Assembly (NCBI GenBank): GCA_000499405.2
Contig: HG738138.1
Coordinates: 372,001 to 436,000, forward strand
DNA: 64,000 nucleotides
Source of the DNA: Onchocerca volvulus
Taxonomy: Eukaryota > Nematoda > Chromadorea > Rhabditida > Onchocercidae
Direction: 5' to 3'
The notes under the pieces are model-generated. The model was given only the letters and a program-made list of their open reading frames with translations. It made no database searches and had not been told where the DNA came from. Position numbers and translations under genes: made by a program. Numbering within the stretch: the stretch's first letter is position 1; each line of letters starts with the position of its first letter. This document shows, in pieces, positions 26,528-41,100 of the stretch.

Positions 26528-27819
26528 TTAATCATCCAAGCGACCTTTTCGCAGGATCCGACCAATCCTTGAGTTTTCTTCAAAAAGACTACGCACCATG
26601 TAGACCTGAAAGTGAATTCATTCAATAGATTGAACATATCACCAATTCTACACCATCGCAAATACTTATAAATCCGATTAACCTGCACAGAGAGGGCAAA
26701 GAGCATGACGAACAAGTGCAACACACTCCAGAAATTTATCATTTCATAACTACGTTCAATCGCAGTTCGATCAGCCAGTTCTATACTTGCATATTGTCTT
26801 TGCAACCTTTCAATGGTATTCAAATTATTTTTAACGTTCGTCGTTACATTCTGAAAATAGGAAAACACTTCTGGAACAGCTATCCAAAAGCATTGAAAAA
26901 AAAAAAAACCAATTCAGATTAGAGGGGAATACTAGCTTAATTGAGCCTAGGTACCTGAAAATGGTCAACACGTGTGTCCAGTGTATGTAAAAGTTCTGCT
27001 CCAACATTGATTTGCTGATCAAAACCTCCAAGAAAATGACCTTGCGCATCCAAAAGAAATAATTCGAAAAAAACCCGTTTATCAGACTGAATGCTGAATG
27101 TATTATCAAAACAAAATAAATAGTCACCATAACCAGCACCAACCATATTCAAATCAACCCTGAAATACTAACAAGTTCTTAAAACACTCCAAAAATCAAA
27201 CTATTTTTTGACAATAAGTACACCTCTTACATTGATAATTTACCGATGCAAGCTGAATAATTTTTCTGCCAACTCATTTTTTTTCCTCTCAGGCAAAAAA
27301 CGAAAGTTCTATAAATCTTCAGTCCATGAAATCTGAGTAAGAGTGCTCGAAAATATGCTAGGAAGTTGATTTACCCACTTGAAACTTGGTTAAGTGCTAA
27401 TTCAACATTTAGAAAAAAAGCGAAAACTTTAAGCAGGGCAAAAGATTTTTGATAAAATCAAAAATTTTTGACAAACTTGTGCGTCCCATCAGTATGCTTC
27501 AGATCATTGATCAAACGTAATCCTGTCGGTGATGTGATATAGAATGTAATATCGAGTCCACCACCCGCAATGACCTGCAATTAAGATACTGACTAGTATA
27601 GACGTATGTGTACCATTAATTAAAATATATTAATTTCTATTCAAAAAATAGTGAAAACACTACCTGAAAATCGACTTCAAATGATCGATATTTTCCATTG
27701 ACAATCGTAAAACCGTAACATTCCGTTTTCCCCGCCGGTACAATTACTGTATAAGCAAACTCATCTGCTACTACCAAATACGTTGACAGTACAAGAAATA
27801 CGAGATGATGTAGGGCCAT
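26528..27819 (-). CDS. p24/TMED cargo receptor, copy A
   Basis: Five exons (27819-27664, 27574-27477, 27159-26955, 26850-26683, 26605-26528) give about 234 residues, the size of TMED1/TMED5. p24 proteins cycle between ER and Golgi in COPII/COPI vesicles and sort secretory cargo. The N-terminus has a signal peptide (MALHHLVFLVLSTYLVVA). The GOLD domain follows, with the two conserved cysteines in KTECYGF and YLFCFDNTFS, and VFFELFLLD. A heptad-like coiled coil (LNTIERLQRQYASIE) leads to RSYEMINFWSVLHLFVMLFA, the membrane segment, and the cytosolic tail VYMVRSLFEENSRIGR. The tail lacks a terminal dilysine. Upstream of this ATG the frame stays open from a TTG, but the ATG gives the clean signal peptide. 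It is paralogous to copy B, with the same five-exon layout and matching junctions. Confidence 0.86.
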
Positions 27820-29195
27820 TATCACGGCATACCTATTTCTCAGCAAGAAAATTACTTTTATTTCTTACAAAATTCCTCATCCATTTTCGCCTAATACTGA
27901 AAATTTTCTGGATAAAAGTTATGGTAAGATGGCGAAAAGTGCATCATTTGGTGACACGCGGCAGTCACTGCGAAATAACCATACTTCCAGTAAGTAGAAA
28001 CGCGCTAGAAATATAAATCATAATGTGCAAACAAAGACCAGAACTTGTCATCATAAATTAAAAGTTCAATTTGCAACATGCGATATGAAATAAGATAACA
28101 CAGTCAGAAAGACAATATTTGATTTCAATTAGAGGTTGACTTATCAGTTTGCGCATAATTTTAATATTTCTGCTGATCGCTACTAACTCAATATATTACT
28201 TAGCCCAAGATCCAGTCCTCTCATATAAAAAATATATATATAAAAAATATAAAAACTCCTACTTGATCACATAACATTTTTTACAATCACAATTCTGATT
28301 TGAAATGGTACCTAATTACAATTTTATAGAAAAAAAACCCCTCTACAGAGAATGTAAAAACCAACAAACTAGTTCCAGACTCATTTAACGTGTTAATGTC
28401 TCGCTTTTGAAAAGTACACTTGTCATAAAAACCAGTTATAAATCAATCACGAAACTAAATGCTTAATTCATACATCTCCTATCTCTTGTAATCTGACATA
28501 TTCTTAATACCTGAATTCTGTGGTACCCTTTCAGACATACATATTTTCTAAACATTGAATCCAACCCCAACTCATTTATTCCCTTAGTTCGCCCGAACTG
28601 GCAAAGAGTTTTCATGAATAAAACCCTTCCTACATGTTATGTAGAAATATAAGAGAACTATATTAGCTCGGTACAATACGTACAATATTCAAAAGCTCGT
28701 ACATACAACATTTTATTTATATTAACTAAATCTAAAACAAATTGGATTTTCAGCTGCAAAGAAGTGAACCGTTAAGTACTTCGCTCGTTTAACTGCAGAT
28801 GTAATAGAAATCGGAATTCTCTAATTTCCAAATAAACTGAAAATAAATCCACCTAATACATCAAGATTTTATCACTTATCCGTGTTAACTTAGCAATTAT
28901 CAAAGTTGTTAGTAAAATAATCAAATACGAAAAGGGACCAGTTTTCAAAACTAATTACAACATTCCTTTTTTCCAGGAAAATCCTTATTTCTTCCATCAT
29001 CGCACCCTTCCTGGGTTATCGTTCTATCGCCTATCACCAATCGTCGATAAATCCTTGCAATTTTTAATAAAACAAATTCTGTTAAATACATTTATTATGA
29101 TATGTATCACAGTTTCCTTCCCATTTAAGACATATAGGTCATTACTATCATATCATAAATTGATTACATGAAAAGATGATACAGATTAATATGTG
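27820..29195. other. Intergenic region between the two TMED genes
   Basis: AT-rich DNA with no recognised exon. It must include the 3' UTR of copy B and the promoter of copy A. An AATAAA on the minus strand at 29096-29091, 100 nt after the copy B stop, is a likely poly(A) signal. Confidence 0.45.
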
Positions 29196-30821
29196 TCAAA
29201 AATGTTGTCGCCTTAATAACTGCCCCAACTTCGAATTATCTTCAAACAAACTTCTTATCATATATACCTGGAAAACATAATACATTAATAAGTGACAATA
29301 AGCTATTTCCACTGCAAATACAACAGTTTATATGCACCCATATAAAATCATATAATAATTAAAAAGCACCTGTAATAAACCAACGATTATTAAAACAGTG
29401 GAATTAATGACGGACCATAAAGTTACACGCTCGAGATTGGCATTCATTACCGATCGGTCGCGTGCTTCATAAGCTCGTAACAGCGACTGATGATATTCGA
29501 TTTTATTCAATAGATTTTTGATGTTGTTGGAAGCTTTCTGAAATTAGAATACTTCACTCCCACCATCTTTTTTTCAATTAAAAAAAAATGCTAAATCACA
29601 ATTACACGAAATATAAAAGGAACCAATTAAGAATGAAATCGCTAATAACATTCAATTAACTACTGCTTAATACGAAATAATATACTTTTAAGTGCTACGT
29701 CTCATTACATATTTCTTCATACTGCGCTGTATCCACAAGGAAGAGTGTAAAGTGGAAAGACAATCTTTTAAAAAAAAGATGATACTAGAGAAGTCAACAA
29801 GTCAATTCTCTCAGGAAATGACAAACGTTCGAGCAGTTTAGTTACAACTTTTTCTTGGAATGAGCGAACACACCTGGAATTTCTGCATTTCGAAACCAAG
29901 TTCACTATATTCCTGCCTTACAGGACCGAATTCCTCAATCATGTTTGTTTCATCAAAGCTTCCATTTTCATCTAACAAGAAAAGTTCAAAGAACAGAACT
30001 TTACGTGTTTGATAGCTAAATGAGTTGTCGAAACATAGCTGATAATCGCCAGATTCCTTCATGAAAAGCCTTCAACAATGTTATTAACTAAAAACTCATA
30101 AATACTTGAAAAACATAACAAAGTAATAATTCGATGTTCCCCCCCCCCCATATTATCTTTCAAGCGATCATAAGCTGAATTTCGGACAGCACAACAATGT
30201 TACCATTTACAAAAACAAACCATCACTGCTACTATTATGGAAAAATTTGAAAAAGGAAAAAACATAAACGAAAATCAGCAGTCTGTTGATAATGATCGGT
30301 TCAGTTGCATAAATGAAACGCAAACCTTACTTATGGCTTCCCTCCACCTTTTCCGTTTCTTTCAATAAAATTTTGTCCTCAAAAAGCATCATAAAATTGA
30401 TATTCAAATCGCCACCATCAATTACCTAAAATTGTGGTTTGAATGTGTCTTCGTGATTTTTCTCTTGCCGTTATTTTTAAATCAGTTAATTTATTCTCCT
30501 GAACAGATTTCAAATTTCCATGCAAAGAGATGATTCTGATATTAGATTCGACTAGGAAGATGATAAGAATTCTGTCAACTATTATCACTGCTACTAGTAA
30601 GTTAACAAACTTTAATTAAACTTTAATTAATAGCAAAAAAAAGAGAAAAAAAAGCTTGCTTGATAATCAATTTCCATAAATTTATGATGGGTATTATTAA
30701 CTGCTTGGAAGAAGCAATTGTGTTTTCCAGCATCCACCTCAATCGTGTAAGCATATTCAGCCCCGCGGTACATATGAATCAGTAAACTGAGGATGAACAG
30801 GAGACACAAATCTGGATTCAT
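29196..30821 (-). CDS. p24/TMED cargo receptor, copy B
   Basis: Five exons (30821-30660, 30425-30331, 30069-29874, 29537-29370, 29267-29196) give about 230 residues. It has a signal peptide (MNPDLCLLFILSLLIHMYRG), a GOLD domain with paired cysteines (KHNCFFQ and YQLCFDNSFS) and VLFFELFLLDENG, a coiled coil (LLNKIEYHQSLLRAYEARD), one membrane segment (VINSTVLIIVGLLQ) and the tail VYMIRSLFEDNSKLGQLLRR. The role is expected to be ER-Golgi cargo sorting as a hetero-oligomer with other p24 proteins. Intron 1 starts with GC (CAA/gcaagc). This is supported because copy A splits the same codon position (DFQ/VIAGGG versus DYQ/VIDGGD) with a GT donor. Exon 3 uses an AAG acceptor. It lies upstream of copy A in the same orientation, so the pair is a tandem duplication, already well diverged. 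Confidence 0.86.
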
Positions 30822-31652
30822 CTGATCTATAATGCCGAATTAGAAACATGAAACCATAATCATTCAGAAGCGGTTTTGTCATGAGCTTCCTTTATTGATA
30901 TCTCAGCCATTCTATTGCAACGAAAGAAAAAATCAGTCTAGCGGGAAAACAACCTTAAATCACTGGATATTAACTCATTTTTATAGAGTAACGATACCCT
31001 TTGAGAGTACGTAAATGTTAAGTTTTAATTCGAAATATTTCTGCTAGCAATAACGCCTTCCGGTCATTCCTAATGATCGAAATAAAGTAATTTGTCTGCA
31101 TAAGGAATGGGATATAATCTTTCGGAACATTACTAAGTTCAAAAGAATTAGTTCATTCTACGAAAAGAACTTCCAGCCTTGGCTACTTAATTGTAAACCT
31201 GAAGCCAGAATTCTAGCAACTCAAATATCTATGGGCAAAAATCTAAGACTGGCAAGAGCGGCTTTCTCGCAGCTTTTATGGTCTGCAATTTTTTTGTTTG
31301 CATTTTACGGTTGAGTGGACTGTTATGTAAAACGCGGCGAGCACAAACAAATGTTGTTATAAGTAAGTAGCGTGTGGAAGTACGAGTGAAAAAAGATGGA
31401 GGTGGTGGAGGAGATTGTATGAAGTCCTGTTTATGATAAGAGAAATGGTACTGATTAACGTGATGATTCGTTGTAGTAGGATTAGTTTTTGGTCAATCTG
31501 AAATATTTTTCATCAAGTTACTGGACATTGTAAAGTATTCGCTGTTAATTTGCCGAATAGTTCGGATCTGAAATTTACGCAGTTTTGAATAACAGTGACA
31601 ATTTATTAAGTCGTTCGGCCTAGCTTGTCATTCTTACTTTAATTTCGTTTTT
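30822..31652. other. Divergent promoter region of TMED copy B and the MRTF gene
   Basis: About 0.8 kb between two start codons facing away from each other. It probably contains both promoters. No CArG-like element, TATA box or other known site was recognised with confidence. Confidence 0.4.
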
Positions 31653-31656
31653 CTAG
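31653..31656 (+). promoter_or_regulatory. Probable trans-splice acceptor of the MRTF mRNA
   Basis: A TTTTTCTAG acceptor ends at 31656, 76 nt before the MRTF start codon, with no good donor or coding exon seen upstream. In nematodes such a site commonly receives a spliced leader. An untranslated upstream exon is the alternative. Confidence 0.4.
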
Positions 31657-31732
31657 ATTCCATATTCGACATATAAAAGTTAAAATTGGAAGATTTACTG
31701 GCGTAATCTCGAGCTTATTTGCGATCTCATCG

Positions 31733-32116
31733 ATGGCTACCTTAGGACGACGGATCGAACCGAAACCATCAACAACCGGTATATCCGAAGCTATTCCACT
31801 CCTACTCGTTCCTGTTGCTCGACAGTCTGCAGTAGCAATCCCCACACAATTTATTCCACGCACAATTTTTATTGATGCCCAAAGTTTACAAGCAAATATG
31901 GATTCCAATAGAGAAGGTAACAATCAGTATTTTAATTAGATTTGTAATTCCGAAAAAGTTCAGACAAAATTAGCATTTTCCTGATTACTATCTGGAAATA
32001 ACAATCAGAATTAGTAGGATAAGGTTGTGATTATAAGTCTTTTATCTCAAGAAATCTTTAGCATTGAAAACTATTATAATAATCACATAGAGTTATTTCT
32101 CCCTTTCATTTATCTC

Positions 32117-32161
<45 letters not shown>

Positions 32162-35100
32162 CTTTTTTTCTTTCCAAATCTCATTTATGATTGTCTTGAA
32201 AGTAATGACTTTATGTTTATGGTTATCCTTTTTCTGTACCGATTGATCAAACTTAGGTCACTATCATCTTCCTGTTTTCGAACTATTCATGCATGTTAAC
32301 AGATTTTCCCTCTTTTGACATTGCTTTTATTCCTGTGTGAGGTATTTTTGTAACAGATATAGGATTTGGTCTTGAAATATTATTTTCGATTATTCTCTTT
32401 AACATTCCAGTTTCTTTGCTTTCATGATTTTGATTCCTTATAGCACAGCACTTCTGTTTCTTATAAGCACTACAGCCCTTACATATTTATATTCTTTTTA
32501 ACACTGCAGTCCAATCTTTTTCGTCACTATGATTCTAATTCGCTTATTCTTTTTAATCATATACTTCCAGTTCCTTTTCTTAATATTAATGCTGATATTT
32601 TTGAGACTCATTAAAATAAAATAGGAAGGTATATAATTCTTTATTATTGCTTGTATTCAAAAATGAAAGGTAATGTGGTTCCATAATGCTGCAAATATTA
32701 TATAACGATTCATTTTTTGATGTTTATACAATCGATAAAAAATGTTTGATGTCCAGAGGACGCACTCCACTTTACTTCTTCATTTTACCCATTTGTTTTT
32801 TCGTCGAGATAAGACCTTCAATCATGAAAGTAATAGGGAGTAAGGGTCATGCCATTTCTGTTAAAATCGTAATAACATTGAGTAAAATATGGAACAATAT
32901 CAAAGTTACAGTACAAAGATCTTTACAAAAGAAAAAAAAAAAACCCAAGTAGTCTATCAAACCTATTCTATCGGACATATGTTTGATACCTCTTTTGATT
33001 TTTTTTTTTAACTTAGAAGAAGCTAACATATTATTACATTCACTAGTTTTAGTTTCTCTTTTATATACTTCAGAATCAGGAAATTCTGTGGCTGCATTGA
33101 ACTATTTTCTTTTTTTCTTTAAGATTTTGTAGCATTCCTTTGCGTGACTTGTGCTGCTTCCAATTTCTGGTTACTGACTCTATTTTTTTAAAGACACATA
33201 AATGAGGAGGAATAATTTTTTGAATATTAAATTTCTCGTCCTTTTTAAAAGATGATTTAGTTCCTTGTTGTGGTTTCGAATGGAACCAGTTCAATACTAT
33301 TAGACCATGGTGAGATATTTATTCCGGAAGTACCAGACAATACTGCTGCTTTCTAGTCGATGAAACTAGGCAATGGTAAGGACTATCGTAGTTTGAAAGC
33401 GTGACAGGCAATCAACTGACAGTATTTGTTTGACTGATAGCGCTTGCTCTGATATCGAATCATTAATAAAAGACGCTTTGCAGGCATCAAGCAGAACTTG
33501 ATCAACTTTTTTTTAATCAGAGGAATTTGCATAATTACAGTACACAATTAAATGACATATCATATCCGAAAGAGAATTTACGAAGTTATTCAATTTCTAA
33601 TTTTGGAAAAGAAATTACATTATTAAGAGAAATAAAGATAAATTTTGTTCGCTGTTGTAATAATGAGGAATTTTACTTGAAGATAGGTTTTGATGTAGCA
33701 GCTGTTAGAGACCAAAATTAATGTTGATGCCATGTGCAATATTATTTGGATCAACAAAATGCCAACTTCTTTGTTGTTTTCTCCTTTGTATCTCTAATCC
33801 CCTTTCATCATTTGCAAATATCCGTTTTCATTTTTGATATGTCCCAAGTTTGATGTATTTTCCCTGAATTAATATTCAGAATTTATGTTGCACTCGTATT
33901 TATTTTTACTGACGGTTGTTTGATGATTGACCGGAATTATGGCTCCGATTTTGCTATTACTGCAAAAATAAGTATATAATGTGTTATTTCTGGATGAAAC
34001 ATAAACAGATCAACATATGAATAACGGTTTCATATTGCTTGTTTACTGAGTACTTTAAAGAGCAGCGTATGATCGGAAGTAGTTTTTTTTTTTTTTTCTT
34101 GGTAGAATGGAGAGTCGTGAAAGACTAAGTGAGCAGAAATAGAGAATTGAAAACTTAATCTAAACTGACAGAAACTATTGCTTATTGCTGTTGCTGACAC
34201 TCGTTACCTATAAGATTGAATACTAAAACAAAACTGATATAATGAATCTTTGAACAAAACGTGGTATTATATATATAACCATATATATATGATGAAAAAG
34301 GTCCATGTGGGTTACGTACATCTTACATTTATTAAATGCAAAGAAAAAAAATACTTGTTTTTGGTTTTTTGAAGATATATATATATTCTTATATGTAAGT
34401 ATGTGTGCATTTGTGACACTGATTATTGCATCACTTTCTAAAATTTTTTTTCAGTAGTTAATTTCACTTATGCTTACCCTTCAGTTTTGATCTCACTACC
34501 AATAATGATTCATCTCTCTTGAAACGAAAAAGGTGGATTATCAATAAGGTTAATAAAAACTGGTGTTTGCCGGAACCAGTTTATCTGATGTCTGTCAAAA
34601 AATTGGATGGGAAATATTGGTGCTTAATTTCTCAGTTTGGAGATGTTGTATTTCCATCTTGTTTTATGAAACCTGGTGTACATCTGGCAAAATTTTCCCC
34701 GAATATTATCGAAACTTTCATCTTACTCTATTTCCATTTCTTATTTCCAGTTATCATCTGTCGTTTAATTATAGAATTCTTCCACTTATGCCAGGAGATA
34801 TTTTCTGTTACTCTGATCAGTTAGAACTGATGTTCATCTGTTATCTCTTTTGTGAATATCCATGTTTAATTGTTGTGCCCTAAAAATTTATTATGTGGTA
34901 AAGCGACACATCGAACATTAAGCGTATTTCAGTTGACTTATTAATGTAGAATTTTAGTTAACAATATCATTATTTTCATGCCTGCTCATGCAACAGAGAG
35001 ATAAAGAGAACCAAAAAAAGTAACTTTTGCAGCTCTACGAGTGAAGCTAGAACGTCGTCCAGCACAGGGACATCTTATACAACGAGGCATTCTTCCAGGT

Positions 35101-38047
35101 AATATAATTTTTTCCTTGTATTTTTAATCTTATCTTCATCTTTCATATATTGAAAAATTGCTTTTTTTGAAATTAAATAGAGCGTAACAATTCGCAGGTG
35201 AATTTTCTTTTTTTGAAGTTTAGTGGAATTCCGATCTGAAAAAACTGGTGATGATAGTTACAGTTTTTCAAAGAGGTTGAGTTAAAGGTTTAAGATTTCC
35301 CTGGATTTTCCCCAGATCTCTAGAATATTGCAAAAAGTAGAACGCAGCTTAAGGAGATAGAACTTTCGAAAACCAGTTTTTAACTCCATGCACTGTTCTA
35401 TTTATATAGGAACCATTGATCAATTTGCACAGATCATTTTCATCAATTTTTACGTTGATTTTCACCAAAGATCAAATGGTGTTCAACACACTTTTTTTAT
35501 CCTTTTTTTTCCCTTCACCCTTATGAAACAGGAAACTTCAATGTGTCTTTTTTTACGATGCATTATCACTTCAGTATTTATAGCTGACGAATTTGGATAC
35601 ATAAGATAAGCTTTTCGAATATTTCTCTGAATAATACTATTAGTGCTTCATTCGGAATAACGTAAGCATAAGCATAGTATTCTTGTATTTCGTCAACAAC
35701 TATACGACTTTTTTGATCGTTATTACCGGTGACTTACAATAAAGGAGCGAGAAACAAAAACGGGTCTATGTCTTCATCATCGCACTTGAATTTCTTTTAT
35801 CATTTATGCTTCTTTGATTTCATTAACGAGGTAAAAAATGGTGGAAGGCATAGATTATTTTTGCTTTTTTTCAAATCTTTTTTAATCCTTCAGAGTTTTC
35901 CTACTTCAAAAAGTTTCATTTTTCATACGACTTTAGCTACTATTAAATAAATTATATAATGAAAATCACTGATAAATGTACTAATGAGACTATTAAGCTG
36001 AAAAATAGTCGAATGATAGATTATAATGATTGTTTATCATCATTTTCAGATATTAAATAACATTAAGACAACTAAACAATAATGAAGAATAAGAAATTGA
36101 AAAATGATTCAGTGTTTTTTCGAAGAGATAAATTAGACTTCCGGTCTTTGATTCGATTGTTATTGTCCCATGATTTAGCAAAAAATGCAACTTCCGGTTG
36201 CCTGAGTGTATGATTATTTTGCTTAAAGATAAATACTTTTATGTCGTCAACAGGAAGTGAGGGTCGGCTTAACGGTGTGAAATGCGATCAGAAGAATGAG
36301 TGCTATGACGTAAATGGAGGCATGTGTTTGTGTGTGTACATATCTATTCATGAGTCATCAGAAAATACGTTAGATCATGTTTTCTTAGAGTACCGCTGCC
36401 GATTAATCCGTTGAAGGGGGAAGGTTAGAGGAGATGCAAGCATGATTAAATTCATCTGTTTATTTGAGATAATTTGAATTATTTTGTGGCAGTGTGGACT
36501 CCACACAACGGACGACAGTTGTTGCGCATTTTTTTCGTTGTAATGAGCTGGTGCATTTTCTGGAAATTTATCAGATTTCAGCTTATCAGTCGAATGTAAA
36601 ATGCCTTCTCATAGCATTCTTTTCGAATTTCAGTCGTATACTTAGGAAAAATTATTGCAATATTTTTGATGCCTTATTTTAAGTATTTTGTAGTAACCGA
36701 ACAGGCGTATGCTTTCGAGCATGCAAATCATGATCGGTCATTAGAGCTAAGATGTGACGTATTTCAGTAATTCAGCTTAAAATGGGGTTTTCTGAACCTT
36801 TTAAGAACAGGTTAAGATATCTGAATTTAATGATTAAATCTGTGCAGAAATGAAATCAAAAAAACTTCCTGTGGGAGCAATTGTTGGATATAGTGAATTG
36901 GAAGGGAACTAATTAGTACTTATACATGCAAAACTAGTAGGATTTGACTCACTAATTAACAAGGAATTCCCGTTTACTTCTGGATTAATCTGGGTACCTG
37001 AAATTGTGCAAGTAAATAGCTCTGGTTTTTTGGAGGCTCCTGAAAAAATAAGGACTCTCGAGAATCAAGCATGCACACTTTCGGTCTCTTATAGTTCATC
37101 TTTGATCGGGAAACTATTCTTTTTTCTGGTTTTGTTGGCTCGTTCGTTTCTAGTGTATATATAGCCATTTTTGCAAATATGCAGAAATTAACGGCAAGTT
37201 TGCAAATGTCTGACGCTTCAAATTTTACTGCGAATTTTGTCTTTTTCTCCGTCCTTTTCGTTGTTTGATTCATGTAACTTCACATTTCAGTGCTTCATCC
37301 AAATGTGCCTTCAATCGTGATCTATTATTTTGAACTAGTAATTTTATCGCTGATTGCATCCGGAATATGATCGACCTTACATTTGTGGCGAAGTGTTGTA
37401 AAATTTTGTTAGTTTCTGAGTAGCATACCGCTGATCCTATCATTTGGCTAATGTATTTAAAAGTTGTCGCATTGAGAGTTGATTTCCGCATCCCACATAT
37501 CATACTTCTGCTGCATCTTTACTTTGTGTAACAAACTGAACAAAAGCAAAATTTAAAGCAGTTCAGAGGCATTCATTCCCATTGTATGCCATCAATAAAC
37601 TTTTGTTTTGTTTTTTTTTTTTTCCCCATAGTTTCTTCCTTTTTTTTTTTTTGTATATTAACCTATTTTGTATATCATTAGCTAACCAATACTCGACATC
37701 GAATCATTTTCAGGAGTACAAAAATTTCGTTCTATTCTTTCCATTTATTCTTCATTTAAAAATGGCCTAAGCAGGATAATGACTAAGAATGCAAAAAATT
37801 AGATGTAGTGCGCAGAGCTGATGTCAAGATGTTGAATTTATGGGTATAGGTTTAATTTGAAATATGATATAATTTTATCTGTTATGGAAATGTACCATTG
37901 TTGATTGGGGCGCAAATAATGAAGTTTTGAGTTAAAGATGGGAACAGTTAAACATAGAAGAAGCAGGATGGAGTTGGAGATGAAAGATGGAATGATTGAG
38001 CTCGAGCAACTGCTTCTGTTTACCAGGTAGTCGGTCGTTTCACAAAG

Positions 38048-38116
<69 letters not shown>

Positions 38117-41100
38117 TGTGTGTGTGTGTGTGTATTTGTATGTGTGTATGTGTATGTGTACGGGTATGTGTATGTTTATGCGTATATATCTGCAATTGCA
38201 TTTTTCCTGTGTACATACCTACCTCTTCACTTTGCTTCCTAATCATTGTTTCCATTCACGAAATAGCAAAGTGACGGAAGATGTGAGGATGAGCCAAGTT
38301 AAGATAAAATATTATTTTGTTTCTTGTCGTCATCATTTTTCTTTTCTGTCGTTGTCACCCTTTACTACAGTCGCTTTTCTTCGCAATTCAACAAACAAAA
38401 CACATTTACTACATCAGTTCATTGCTTCACTTTTTTTTTCATTGCTATAATTCAATTCTGCTTACCATTTAATGCATCAGTTCATTCTTTATGTCATTTT
38501 TATCACTTTTGAAAGATCACATCTAAAATCAGTGTTGATCTTAATTTCGATGATACAACTTTTTTTCAGTGGATCAATTAGCCTTCTTTCAAGTTCCGGA
38601 CTCGTGGTGTGATTTTTTTTTTTTTTCTGGCACATTCTTTTTTCGTAATATTTTTGTCTTTTTCATTTTCCTGAAATTAATGCTTTCATTTAAGGATTCC
38701 TAAAATTGGAGCTCATGAATAACATTAAACCGTAGCACAATAAATGCATGCGCTGTAGAATTTGCTGGATTTTTTTGGAAATGACTGAATGGATTGAAAG
38801 GAAATGTGTACGCAGTATGGAGTAAAAGTGAAGGGTCGAAATGAGAAATGAAAATGTTATAGGATTGTTTAAAGAAGTAAAAACATTCCATCCATGACAC
38901 ATTTCAGTTATATAGTAAGCTTTTGTAATCGATGTTTTTTTTTTTTGTCTACAATACGATAGCAACAATGACAAATGTTTATGTTCGATGAATTTTAAAA
39001 AAAGCATAGGATAGAGAGAGAAAGAGAGAGATGTAAAAGATAGAATAAAGAAAACCGCATTTCATGCTCACAGAATACACACATATATGTAACAATTTTG
39101 CAGTCTGTATGGAAAATCTTAAATTTTATCATCTTGAAAAGCTTTGAAAATCATCAATAATACGCTTACAAGTTTGAGCTGACTTTTGAGTTCATCATCT
39201 AAAATAACGTTATTACATGTTTTTTGAATGTATCTTACTTATTTTATTTGTTCTCGTATTGAAGTTTTTTCATTTCTGAGGTAATTTTAGCGGTATTATA
39301 TATTTTCAGAAATTTAGGGATTTATTGATGTCTTCAACTGCATAATGGATAAGTGTGAAAGAAGGGAAACACATATGACTGAAAATTTTGATAGCATAAT
39401 CTTTGATGTTAACCCAAAAAAGAGGAAGCATCGAGAAAATTCGTTTCTTACCTTTTTTTTTTGTTTTAAAGATTGTTATAAATAATGAAATTAACGAATC
39501 CGGAGAATATACTAGTAGTGAAGATCGTGCATTTATTCGTTGTGTAATGGTAGTATCATATTACCAGACAAAATAATGTTAAAAGATATTTTTTGAATTT
39601 ACCTCATCTATTTGTTAGCTATAATTTAAATTTCATTATTTCTCGGAGGAGTTTAGCCTGTTATGTCGTTCTGTAGCTTCATAGATTAATTAATTTGTAC
39701 GTTAGTGATCAAACAACTTCATTTACTTCATGCGCAAAGTATCGTTGACCAAGATGATTGATTTTAACGGGTCACCCTTCATTTCTATCCGGTTTAACGA
39801 ACTTGACGGATCAGTATACTTCAAATGCTATTTATACGGTTGTCATTTGGGATACTGCTGTGATTTGGACAAGTCTAGTGTAGAAGTTCTCCTAGTAAGC
39901 AAATATTTCATGTAACACTTTTTGTCAAGACATAGTGAAATGTGATGGTTTTTTGAGATTTTATGACTTCTTTTTTTTGCTACAATTACAAGAGCAATCA
40001 TTGTTCGAATATCCATGATTGTGGTTGATGATTTTAAAAATGAAATCTTCCATTTCACATTAAAAAAAAAAAAAAAAAACTGGAATAATTTTATTAGTGG
40101 AAAATGGTAGATCAATTGGGAAGTACCGAAATATTGTGATATGAACTACCGTTGTTATTGGTTTTGTTATGCTAAACAAAATAACCAATAATGGTGGTTT
40201 GCTGCTATGATTGTTGAGATTTCAACAAAAAGATATGTGAGTTCCATAGATTATTTTGTGGCGAATCTTATTACTGTTCTGATTTTTCCTCCTCAGCTGA
40301 GCAAACATATTATGGGAACAGTTACAATTTGAACGGTTTTATGATATGATTTGTAAAAAGAATTAATATAAAGTTGTAGATGTAACCTCTTGAATATTGT
40401 ACCATTACGGAGATTAGCTATGTGTAAGATTTGAGAAGGGCCGTTGGAGTGGCATTTCCCTAAATTTTGCATTTTCACCATATGTTTCTTGATTTTGCTT
40501 TCGGGCAAAAGGGACATACACACATACACACACATAGATGCACACGGTGAAGTTGGATAACATAAAATTATGGGAACATCGCTCAGGAAACATTCGCTTA
40601 AACTCCATCAGATAAGATCAGTTTTTATCATTCTGGACAATGAGAAGTGTTATAAGAGGTGAATCGAAAAGATGAAAAATACGTTTGTGAGATGTTGTTT
40701 GATTTCCGTTAGCCATAAATCGGTTCGGTTTCAATTATTAAGATTAATGAATCTGTACTTCACGAATAGCTTATTTCCTACAGTTAGTTGTTTCATTGAT
40801 TTATTATATTTTTTCAATCAAAATATTTGCATTTTGTTCAATTAGATTTTCGTCTCACATATTCCTTCTAATACAGTGATCACGACGACGGTGATAGGTG
40901 ATAGGTATAGTATAGCAGAGATGGTAACAGTAGTGATAAGTGATATTATTAATGATGTTAGTAATATATTTTCTGGTCAAGCATAAAAAAAAGCATTCGG
41001 ACTGTTGAGTACATTGAGGAGTAATATACGTCTGTTCTGTTATCGAACGTAGGAATACAAAGCTTACGATATTACGATAGTACTGGAGTGTATTACTTGG

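Noticed and set aside
33488..33721. Open stretch after a CTTTGCAG acceptor in the first MRTF intron
   Set aside because: In the phase required by the flanking exons it soon meets a stop, and the alternative frame has no family similarity.
34446..34883. Possible alternative MRTF exon with a KRKR motif and two longer overlapping frames
   Set aside because: It does not fit the phase 1 junction between 31916 and 35033, which joins directly and gives the expected RPEL1 flank.
37996..38450. Long open frames of Cys-Val or His-Thr repeats on both strands
   Set aside because: They are produced by the TG microsatellite; there is no flanking coding sequence.
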